Positions 41,701 through 53,024 of a DNA stretch of 64,000 nucleotides are shown here, piece after piece; the first letter of the stretch is position 1; each line of letters begins with the position of its first letter. The position numbers and the translations under genes were made by a program. Origin of the DNA: Palsa-744 sp963734815 (GTDB lineage: Bacteria > Actinomycetota > Thermoleophilia > Solirubrobacterales > Solirubrobacteraceae); the NCBI GenBank assembly GCA_963734815.1, contig CAVTIH010000002.1, positions 992,001-1,056,000 on the forward strand, read 5' to 3'. The notes under the pieces are model-generated. The model was not told the origin of the DNA, ran no database searches, and worked only from the letters and a program-made list of their open reading frames with translations.

Positions 41701-41865
41701 GCTCGACCCGCTACGCGGCGCGGGAGCACGAAGCTCGACCCGCTACGCGGCGCGGGCGCGGGAGCACGAAGCTCGACCCGCTACGCAGCCGCGGGCGCAG
41801 GCGCGGGAGCCCCAGGCTCGACCCGCTACGCGGCAGCGGGCGCGGGAGCCCGAGGTTCGATCGCC
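41701..41865. repeat. Imperfect tandem repeats at the 3' end of the J-domain gene
   Basis: GCTCGACCCGCTACGC recurs at 41701, 41733, 41771 and 41816 (spacings 32, 38, 45), separated by GC-rich GGGAGC-type filler. The last unit encodes the APAPAAA end of the minus-strand gene and its TAG stop. Replication slippage is likely. Confidence 0.8.
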
Positions 41866-42917
41866 AGCGCCTGCACCACGAGGTCTTTGACCTCGTGGTT
41901 GGCCCCGAGGCGGAGCGCGCGCTCCAGCGCCTCCAGGGCGCCCTCACGGTCCATCATGCGCAGGCGCAGGCGGCCGAGGCGCTCCCACGCGCCGGCGTCC
42001 GAGGGGCCCCGTTCGGCGGCGCGCCGCGCCGCTTCCTCGGCGAGGTCCACCGCGCCGACGTCTTCGTAGATGCGCGCCGCGAAGCGGTGAGGTGCCGGGC
42101 GCTCGCCGTCGACGCGCGCCCAGTCGCGTACCGCGCGCGCCGCCGCCTCGAGCTCGCCGGCCTGCCAGAAAGCCAGCGTCATCAGCCGCAGCACCCCCAC
42201 GTCGTTGGGCTGTGCTTCGCGCGCGTACACCAGCCGCTTCGCCGCCAGGGCGTATTCGCCTTCGGCCATCGCCCGCTGCGCCGCCACCATGAAGCGCTCC
42301 ATCCGCTCGCCCGCGGGGTCGGGCTTGGAGAAGTCCACGAAGCGCATGCTGCCCGCCGGCACCGTGCGGATGCCGTGGCTGAACTTCACCCGTGCCCACT
42401 GCTGCACTTCATCGCCCGCCCCTTCGCCGGCGGTACTGTCGCCGGTGAAGTAGATGCCCGCCACAGTTCCCACGCCCCACTCGGGGTAGGAGGTGCAGCG
42501 CGCGTAGCGGTGCACCACCGAGTGGTCGGGCACCCTGCTGCCAAAGGGGTCGTACTTGGCGTTCTCGGTCGCGCTCGCACGCGCGCGCTGCTCAGCTTCG
42601 TAGGCACGGCGCCCCGCCTCCTCGCGCGCTTGGCGCGCCGCCGCCGCGCTCGCCCGCACGGCGTTGCGTGAGACTCGCCCCCCGCGCAACGTCTCCGCCA
42701 TCCGCTCCAGCTGGTCGGCCGCCTCGTTGATCGCCTTCAGGTGGCGCTCGTGCTCGACCTGGCGTCCGGGGGGCGCGAGGTCGGGATGCCAGCGCTTGGC
42801 CATCTTGCGGCGCGCCAGCTGCACCGCCCGCTTGTCGAACGGGGGCTCCAGCTCCAGCAGCATCATCTGCTGCTCGATATCCAGCACCGTGGGCATGAAG
42901 CACAAACGGTAGGGCAT
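41826..42917 (-). CDS. J-domain-like protein with C-terminal TPR repeats
   Basis: 363 residues from ATG 42917. Residues 8-70 resemble a J domain: MLLELEPPFDKRAVQLARRK, MAKRWHPDLAPPGRQVE, with the HPD motif that stimulates Hsp70. A basic/Ala-rich linker follows, then a beta-containing section (EWGVGTVAGIYFTGDSTA) and three or four TPR units (MAEGEYALAAKRLVYAREAQ, WERLGRLRLRMMDREGALEA). Longer frames to 43046 are antisense to ettA and not supported. The C-terminus lies inside a tandem-repeat tract. Confidence 0.85.
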   Translation of the reverse strand: MPYRLCFMPTVLDIEQQMMLLELEPPFDKRAVQLARRKMAKRWHPDLAPPGRQVEHERHLKAINEAADQLERMAETLRGGRVSRNAVRASAAAARQAREEAGRRAYEAEQRARASATENAKYDPFGSRVPDHSVVHRYARCTSYPEWGVGTVAGIYFTGDSTAGEGAGDEVQQWARVKFSHGIRTVPAGSMRFVDFSKPDPAGERMERFMVAAQRAMAEGEYALAAKRLVYAREAQPNDVGVLRLMTLAFWQAGELEAAARAVRDWARVDGERPAPHRFAARIYEDVGAVDLAEEAARRAAERGPSDAGAWERLGRLRLRMMDREGALEALERALRLGANHEVKDLVVQALAIEPRAPAPAAA

Positions 42918-42966
42918 CTCGCCGCCCCCATCCAGTCCGGACGGCAATCCTTCTAAGCTGCCCAGA

Positions 42967-44622
<1,656 letters not shown>

Positions 44623-44686
44623 GGTAGGTGGCCCGCGCTGGGGCGAGCACGCCCCGCAAGTCGGCCGGGGCCGTCCGGTGTTGCTG

Positions 44687-44702
44687 TATACTGCGCGGTA
44701 TA
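44687..44702 (+). promoter_or_regulatory. -10 box and palindromic operator at vapB start
   Basis: TATACTGCGCGGTATA: inverted arms TATAC/GTATA flank TGCGCG, the left arm is a near-consensus -10 (TATACT) and the right arm touches the ATG at 44702. Binding of the VapB RHH domain here would block transcription and translation start. Spacing (9 nt) implies a leaderless mRNA. Confidence 0.6.
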
Positions 44703-44974
44703 TGGCTGCTACGCGCACACAGGTGTACCTGACCCAGGAGCAGCGTGATCGCATCGAGGAACTGCGCGCGCGCGACGGTCGCACGCTGGCCGAGGTCATC
44801 CGTGCAGCGCTCGACTCGTACCTGCCACCGCCGGAACCGGACCTCGAAAAGTTGCAGCGCGTCTTGGACGAAACATTTGGGTCCTGCCCGGACCTGGAGG
44901 TACCGCCGCGCGAGGAGTGGAACCGCTTCGACCTCGACTGGAATCGTATTGAGTCGGATCCTCCTGGACACTGA
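44702..44974 (+). CDS. vapB: VapB-type ribbon-helix-helix antitoxin
   Basis: 90 residues: MAATRTQVYLTQEQRDRIEE, LRARDGRTLAEVIRAALDSY is a textbook ribbon-helix-helix (TQVYL strand, two helices). The acidic tail (EPDLEKLQRVLDETFGSCPD) is the toxin-binding segment. It starts directly after the palindromic -10 region and overlaps the toxin gene by 26 nt. Confidence 0.88.
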   Translation: MAATRTQVYLTQEQRDRIEELRARDGRTLAEVIRAALDSYLPPPEPDLEKLQRVLDETFGSCPDLEVPPREEWNRFDLDWNRIESDPPGH

Positions 44975-45317
44975 CGTCCTGATCGATCACCTGCGCGGAT
45001 ACCGCCCGCTGCACCTACTCGACCCCAAGCTGAAGATCTCCGTGGTCACTCGCTGCGAGCTGTTCGCCGGCCGGAACGTCGACGAGCCGGCTTTGCGCCA
45101 AGCGCTGAGCGTGCTCGAGGAGGTCTCGGTGGATCGAGCGATCGCCGAGGCCGCCGGACGCATCCGGCGCACGACCGAGCTTCCGGTGCCAGACGCGCTC
45201 ATCGCCGCCACTGCGCTGGAGCACGGCATGAAGGTCATGACTCGCAACCGGCGCCACTTCGAGCGGGTCGCGGGACTGGAATTGCAGACGCCCGCGGGGG
45301 AGTCGAGCAACTCGTAG
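44949..45317 (+). CDS. vapC: VapC-type PIN ribonuclease toxin
   Basis: 122 residues from TTG 44949: LSRILLDTDVLIDHLRGYRP, ISVVTRCELFAGRNVDE, LPVPDALIAATALEHGMKVM, TRNRRHFERV. PIN acids D (LLDTD), E (RCELF), D (VPDALIA) are present; the last position is TRNRRHF, with N in place of the usual D. No ATG or GTG fits, so TTG within the antitoxin coding region is the best start. Confidence 0.87.
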   Translation: MSRILLDTDVLIDHLRGYRPLHLLDPKLKISVVTRCELFAGRNVDEPALRQALSVLEEVSVDRAIAEAAGRIRRTTELPVPDALIAATALEHGMKVMTRNRRHFERVAGLELQTPAGESSNS

Positions 45318-45341
45318 TGCCCTCGGGTTGCGCCCGCGCCG

Positions 45342-45920
45342 TCAGCGTGCCACGTGGAAGCTCGCGGAGCCTTCGGCGTTTTGGCTTCCATCGGCGGAGG
45401 CCAGATAGATTTCGATCACGTAGGTCCCGCCGCCCGGCGGCGTCTGGATCCAAGCGCCTTCGGTGTTTTCGTACTTGACTGCTTGCGAGACGATGCGTTC
45501 CGGCGGCCAGATGCTGCCCAGTTCATCTGCGATCACCGTCTTTTCGCCTGCCTTTTCGCGAAAGAGCGTGTGAGTCACCTCAAATCGACGCCCAACTGGC
45601 CCTTCCAAGAAGATCTTCCACTGCACTTCAGCTCCCGGCTGGCGCAGCGCCTGATCGATTTCCCGCTGGGTCAAGGGCGGTTCCCCGTCGCGGATGGCAG
45701 CCGTCCGCAGTTGGGCTTCTTCGCGTTGGAGCTGCCCGGGATGGCTCTGGAGATAGGTGTACTCGGTGATGCCGGGGTGCGCGTGGACATCCACTACGTG
45801 AGCCACCAACTCGGCCGGCGCGGGCGGCGCGGGCGTGGGCTTCAGAGCAAGGTTCCATATCAGCACCCCGGCGGTGATCACCGCCGTGAGCGCCCCCGCT
45901 ATCTGGCCCGCTTTGATCAC
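45342..45920 (-). CDS. Membrane-anchored hypothetical protein
   Basis: 192 residues from GTG 45920. One N-terminal TM helix (AGQIAGALTAVITAGVLIWN) is followed by a Pro-rich linker and an extracytoplasmic beta-domain (VQWKIFLEGPVGRRFEVTHT, EGAWIQTPPGGGTYVIEIYL), ending SASFHVAR. It reads like an Ig- or PPC-like fold of unknown role. Conserved Trp/Tyr spacing suggests a genuine protein. Unassigned. Confidence 0.7.
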   Translation of the reverse strand: MIKAGQIAGALTAVITAGVLIWNLALKPTPAPPAPAELVAHVVDVHAHPGITEYTYLQSHPGQLQREEAQLRTAAIRDGEPPLTQREIDQALRQPGAEVQWKIFLEGPVGRRFEVTHTLFREKAGEKTVIADELGSIWPPERIVSQAVKYENTEGAWIQTPPGGGTYVIEIYLASADGSQNAEGSASFHVAR

Positions 45921-46002
45921 CCCGGCGCCGAGCCCTTTGGAGCTGTCCTTCGAAGATGTCCCGGTCTCAGGCAGGAATCCAAATCATATCTAGATCCGAA
46001 CC

Positions 46003-46031
46003 TTGCGGCGTGTCGGAGAGTTCTGTATTCT
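46003..46031 (+). promoter_or_regulatory. Promoter of the PD40-type secreted protein gene
   Basis: TTGCGG, 17-bp spacer, TATTCT. The ATG at 46042 follows by 10 nt, so the transcript has almost no leader. Confidence 0.5.
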
Positions 46032-46041
46032 CGTAGCCACC

Positions 46042-47187
46042 ATGGCTTCCCGGCGGCGAAGCTCGGCCAGGCTTGGCGCGATCGCCGTGGTCGGCGCGAT
46101 CGCGGCAATGCTCACGCCCAGCGCCGCGGAGGGCTCCTTTCCCGGCGGAGACGGCGTGATCGCGTACTCGGCCGAACACAGCATCTGGGCCGTGGACCCC
46201 GCCACGGGCGACCAGCTGCGGCTGACCACCGGCCCCGAAGACTCCGCTCCGAGCTTCTCGCCGTCGGGCGACCTGCTGGCATTCCAGCGTCGCACGACGA
46301 CCACTCTCCCCGCATTCCACCCCACGGCCAGCACCGTCTCCCCCTTCCATCCCACGGCCGACGCCCGCCCCCCATTCCATCCCACGACGAGCACCCTCAC
46401 CGTGTACGTCGCATATGCCGATGGCTCAAACCCCGCTCCGCTCGTCGCGGGCAGCGAACCCGCCTTCTCCCCCAACGGGACGCAAATCGTGTTCGTCAGG
46501 CCCTCCGGCCTCTTCCTGACGGGCGTGGCGCCGGGCTCGCCCGTGCGCCCACTCACCGATCATCCCGGCGATCGCACGCCGCGTTGGAGCTCGAAGGGGT
46601 CGATCGTGTTTCAGCGCGCCGACGGAGCGGGCAGCGAGCTCGACATCATCACTCCGCCAAGCCCCCACATACGCCGGCTCTTCACCTACCACCGCGGCGC
46701 CGGCAACGAAGACCCGATCGTCATGTGGCCCGAATGGTCGCCCAATGGCAGGAGCATCTCGGTGGCGCTCTGCGAACCCGGCAGTGAAATACCCCCCGTG
46801 GAGACCGTCCCGTCGATCGTGTTCCACGCAAGCTGCGCCCCGGACGTGTGGGCGCCGGCGGGCGGGCCCCCACTCGAAGCCGGCACCGGGGCGCTGCGGG
46901 GCAAACCCGACTCCTCATGCCCCCCCTTCATCAAGGGTGGCACCAGCGAGGACGTGAGCTTCTTCGTTCATGGGCGACCCCTGTACCAGGGCGAAGGCCC
47001 AAACTGGCCGATCGCATGGCAGCCGCTGCACCCCGGCACGTTGCGAGTGCCCACGGTGCCGTGTGCGGAAGACAAGGAAAGGGAAAACGAGCCCACCGAA
47101 GCGGTCTCGCCGGCGTTCGTGGTGCGCGGTGGGCAGCTGTGCGCTTATTTTCGACGACGCCACCGGAGGATCTGCCACAAAACCTGA
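46042..47187 (+). CDS. Secreted TolB/PD40-type beta-propeller protein
   Basis: 381 residues. The signal peptide MASRRRSSARLGAIAVVGAI ... PSAAEG is followed by propeller blades: GVIAYSAEHSIWAVDPATGD, DSAPSFSPSGDLLAFQR, SEPAFSPNGTQIVFVR, TPRWSSKGSIVFQRAD, WPEWSPNGRSISVALC. Between blades a FHPTAST-like motif is repeated three times. The last residues (FRRRHRRICHKT) and the stop lie in a 43-bp tandem repeat, so the natural C-terminus may have been altered by slippage. Role unknown. Confidence 0.85.
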   Translation: MASRRRSSARLGAIAVVGAIAAMLTPSAAEGSFPGGDGVIAYSAEHSIWAVDPATGDQLRLTTGPEDSAPSFSPSGDLLAFQRRTTTTLPAFHPTASTVSPFHPTADARPPFHPTTSTLTVYVAYADGSNPAPLVAGSEPAFSPNGTQIVFVRPSGLFLTGVAPGSPVRPLTDHPGDRTPRWSSKGSIVFQRADGAGSELDIITPPSPHIRRLFTYHRGAGNEDPIVMWPEWSPNGRSISVALCEPGSEIPPVETVPSIVFHASCAPDVWAPAGGPPLEAGTGALRGKPDSSCPPFIKGGTSEDVSFFVHGRPLYQGEGPNWPIAWQPLHPGTLRVPTVPCAEDKERENEPTEAVSPAFVVRGGQLCAYFRRRHRRICHKT

Positions 47188-47244
47188 TCGAGATCGGGAC
47201 GGCCACCGGAGGATCTGCCACGAGACCTGATGGGATCGGGGGCC
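47159..47244. repeat. 43-bp tandem repeat over the 3' end of the PD40 gene
   Basis: GCCACCGGAGGATCTGCCAC begins at 47159 and again at 47202; the rest of the unit is similar (ACCTGATCGAGATCGGGAC versus ACCTGATGGGATCGGGGG). The first unit contains the gene's stop codon. Confidence 0.85.
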
Positions 47245-47279
47245 CATGCGAGCTCGCACGAATCGGACGACTTTCTTAG

Positions 47280-47293
47280 TTAGCAGTCGCTAA
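47280..47293. promoter_or_regulatory. Inverted repeat upstream of the cupin gene
   Basis: TTAGC-AGTC-GCTAA (within CTTAGTTAGCAGTCGCTAAG) is an AT-rich palindrome in a GC-rich region, about 70 nt before the cupin start, compatible with an operator. Confidence 0.4.
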
Positions 47294-47364
47294 GATTCTG
47301 GCTCGACTTTCGGCGGTCGTCGACCTCGGCGACCACACAAAACTACGGATAGGGAGTTGCTGTC

Positions 47365-47745
47365 ATGCCCGGATACACCGCAAAGCAGATCGACGAGATG
47401 GAGGGCGCGTTCGGCGGCGGCCTGAAGAAGGCCCGCGCCGAACTGGGCGTCTCCTCCTTCGGCATGCAGGTCGTGGACCTGCCCCCCAACTACAATGACT
47501 ACCCTGAGCACGAACACGCGGAGGACGGCCAGGAGGAGGTCTACTCGGTGATTCGCGGATCTGGCGCGATCGAGGTCGAGGGCGAGCGTCTGGACCTCAC
47601 ACCCGACGTCCTCATCCGGGTCGGCCCCGGCATCAAGCGCAAGCTGTTCTCGGGACCCGAGGGCATGCGCGTGCTCGCGCTGGGCGGCACACCCGGAGCG
47701 GCATACGAGATCCCCGAGTTCACCGAGCTAACCCCCGCCGCCTGA
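47365..47745 (+). CDS. Single-domain cupin protein
   Basis: 126 residues from ATG 47365 after an AGGGAG ribosome-binding site. The cupin barrel has YPEHEHAEDGQEEVYSVIRG, SGAIEVEGERLDLTPDVLIR and VGPGIKRKLFSGPEGMRVLA. The His/Glu of motif 1 are present (HEH...E); motif 2 lacks the usual His. Hence a small metal-binding or sugar-binding cupin of unknown substrate. Confidence 0.88.
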   Translation: MPGYTAKQIDEMEGAFGGGLKKARAELGVSSFGMQVVDLPPNYNDYPEHEHAEDGQEEVYSVIRGSGAIEVEGERLDLTPDVLIRVGPGIKRKLFSGPEGMRVLALGGTPGAAYEIPEFTELTPAA

Positions 47746-47761
47746 GGGCCCTGTTCGCCGG

Positions 47762-47792
47762 CCGATCGGGGATCGACGGGATCTCCGATCGG
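47762..47792. terminator. Strong stem-loop, bidirectional terminator
   Basis: A 13-bp stem CCGATCGGGGATC / GATCTCCGATCGG (one G-U pair) with a 5-nt loop lies between the convergent cupin and M42 peptidase genes. There is no U-run, as is usual in high-GC genomes, but it is well placed to end both transcripts. Confidence 0.65.
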
Positions 47793-47814
47793 CGCGGCCG
47801 GCGGCGCCGACCCG

Positions 47815-48965
47815 CTAGCGCGCCAGCGACGTATCCACGCCGAGCGTGCGTGCCGCGGCGGCGATCAGCTTTGCGGCGGCGTGCACATCGGCCAGCTCGA
47901 CCAGCTCAACCGGGGAGTGCATGTAACGGATCGGGACCGACACCAGCGCGGTGGGAACGCCGCCGCGGCTGAGATGGACCGCATCGGCGTCGGTACCCGT
48001 GTTGCGACCGATCGCCTCCACCGTAAAGGGGATGCCTTCGCGCTCGGCGGTGTCGTGCAGCAGCTCGAACAGGCGGGGGTGCAGGGTGGAGCCACGGCTG
48101 AGGACGGGCCCCGAGCCGAGCGGGTGCTTGCCCGACTCCTTCACCTCGATCCCGGGGGCGTCGGTCGCGTGGGTCACGTCCACCACGATCGCCGCGTCGG
48201 GCTCGAGCGCAAAGGCCGAGGTGCGCGAACCGCCGAAGGTGGTCTCCTCCTGCGCGGCGGCCACGGCGACGAGCTCCCACTCGGCGCCACCACTGCCCTC
48301 ACCCTCGCCGTCACGCCGGCCGCCTGACTGCGCCACCAGCCGCGCGGCCTCGAGCGCGACGAATGAGCCGAGGCGGTTGTCCAGGGCGCGCGAGGCGATC
48401 CGCCCGTTGGGCAGCTCCACCGGCTCGCCGGCGATCACCGCGACGTCGCCCACCCGCACCAACTCGCGAGCCTGCTTGCCGTCGCGCGCGCCGATGTCGA
48501 TGTGCAGGTCGCGCACCTCGGCGACCTTCTTGCGCTCCTCCTCGCGCAACAGGTGGATCGGCTTCTTGCCGATCACCCCGGTGAGCTCGCCATCGCGAGT
48601 GCCGAGCACCACGCGCTGGCCGACGAGGATCTGCGGGTCCCAGCCTCCCACCCCCCGAAACCAGAGGAAGCCCTCGTCGTCGATGTGGGTGACGATCAGC
48701 CCGATCTCGTCGATGTGGCCCATCACCACCAGCCGCCGGGGGGCACTGGCAGGCGCGGCGTCCCCAGCGGGGAGGGCTGGAGATGTGGAGTCGACGCCCT
48801 GGCCGCGAGCCGGCACACGTGCCGAGGGCGTGCCCACCACGTCGATGTCCACCTCGGCGCCAAACGCCTCCGCCGCCGCGCGCCACACCGCCGCGGGGGC
48901 TGTCTCATAGCCGGACGGACCGCGCGCCGCGAGCAGGTCGCGCAGGACCTGCGGGAAGTCGTCGC

Positions 48966-48969
<4 letters not shown>
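47815..48969 (-). CDS. M42 family metallopeptidase
   Basis: 384 residues. The first metal ligands are in VVMGHIDEIGLIVTHIDDEG, then SRALDNRLGSFVALEAARL (Asp bridging the metals), AAAQEETTFGGSRTSAFAL (catalytic EE), VVDVTHATDAPGI, and RGGVPTALVSVPIRYMHSPV with the last His. An M42 aminopeptidase/glucanase-like enzyme. Residues 55-78 are an Ala/Pro-rich insertion, and a Gly/Glu-rich insert lies near 220. Its ATG overlaps the acnA stop by 4 nt. Confidence 0.92.
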
Positions 48970-51935
<2,966 letters not shown>

Positions 51936-51944
51936 GCCCCCAGT

Positions 51945-53024
51945 CTATGCGGCCAGCTCGACGCAGCCCTTGCCCGCGCGCTTGGAGCGCAGCAAGGCGG
52001 CGTCGCACGCTTCGAGCAGCTGCTCGGCGCTCATCGGGGGAGCCCACTGGGCAACGCCGATCGAGGCGGACACCCCCGCGACGAGGTCGAAGGAGGAGAC
52101 CTCGGCAAGCCGTTGCAGAGCACGCTCACCGGCAAGCGCGGCGCTGTGCAAGTCGGCAGCCGGGAGGATCACGACGAACTCGTCGCCGCCGTAGCGGGCG
52201 ACGCGGTCGAAGGCGCGGAACTCGCCCTGCAACGCGCGCGCGACGCCGCGCAGCACGGCGTCTCCGGCGGGGTGCCCGTGGCGGTCGTTGACCAGCTTGA
52301 AGTCGTCGAGATCGATCAGCAGGCAGCCGAGGTCGCCGCCGGTGCGGGTGGCGCGGTCGATCTCTTCCCGCAGACGGCGGCGCATCGCGCGGTGGTTCAT
52401 GCAGCCGGTGACGGCGTCGGTGCCGGCCTCCGCGCGCGCGCGCAGCAGCGCCAGCGTATGCGCCGCCTGATCGACAAGCGCGCCGGCGCGGGCGATCTCG
52501 GGCTCGCTCCACCCAATGGGGCGCCGGCGTGCGGCGACGACGACCGCCTCCACCTCCTCGCGCACGGTGAGCGCCACCAGCAGCGCGCAGCCGAAGCCGG
52601 CGGAGGCGGCGCGCGGCAGCGAGGCGGCCAGCTCGCGGGCGCCGACGGTTTGCACGCTCTGGCCGGTGCTCGCGACCCAGGCGACCCCGGGCGGACGCTC
52701 GGCGCGGGGGACGACGTAGCCGAGACGGCCCTCGCCGCCAAACAGATAGGCGACGACCGGCTCGCCCGGCTCACCCTCCCGCTGGCCGGCCTCCGAGCGG
52801 GCCCCCTCGCAGGCAAGATGGTGCACCTGCATCTCCTCGGCTCCCAGCAGCGTGCACAACTCGTGCGCCAGCGCGCGAAAGACGGCCTCGGAGGAATCGC
52901 CGCCGAGCTCGGAATCGCCGCCCGCATCGGCAAGCCGCATCAGGCGCCGCAGCGCGCCGAGCAGCGGGTCACCGTCGGTGCCGGCGACTTGTCTTACGGG
53001 GGCGTCGATGCGTGCGGTGGCCAT
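51945..53024 (-). CDS. Diguanylate cyclase with GAF-like sensor domain
   Basis: 359 residues. The N-terminal half (about 40-190) is GAF-like (VFRALAHELCTLLGAEEMQV ... ALLVALTVREEVEAVVVAAR). The C-terminal GGDEF domain (about 205-355) has LGCLLIDLDDFKLVNDRHGH, RYGGDEFVVILPAADLHSAA (active site about 279) and an upstream RAFD five residues before, matching the RxxD inhibitory site. It should make cyclic di-GMP and be product-inhibited. Its first 56 nt overlap the 3' end of the giant secreted protein gene. Confidence 0.93.
   Translation of the reverse strand: MATARIDAPVRQVAGTDGDPLLGALRRLMRLADAGGDSELGGDSSEAVFRALAHELCTLLGAEEMQVHHLACEGARSEAGQREGEPGEPVVAYLFGGEGRLGYVVPRAERPPGVAWVASTGQSVQTVGARELAASLPRAASAGFGCALLVALTVREEVEAVVVAARRRPIGWSEPEIARAGALVDQAAHTLALLRARAEAGTDAVTGCMNHRAMRRRLREEIDRATRTGGDLGCLLIDLDDFKLVNDRHGHPAGDAVLRGVARALQGEFRAFDRVARYGGDEFVVILPAADLHSAALAGERALQRLAEVSSFDLVAGVSASIGVAQWAPPMSAEQLLEACDAALLRSKRAGKGCVELAA

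Noticed and set aside
45354..46787. 477-residue plus-strand ORF
   Set aside because: It runs through a minus-strand gene, a promoter and another frame of the PD40 gene; no motif.
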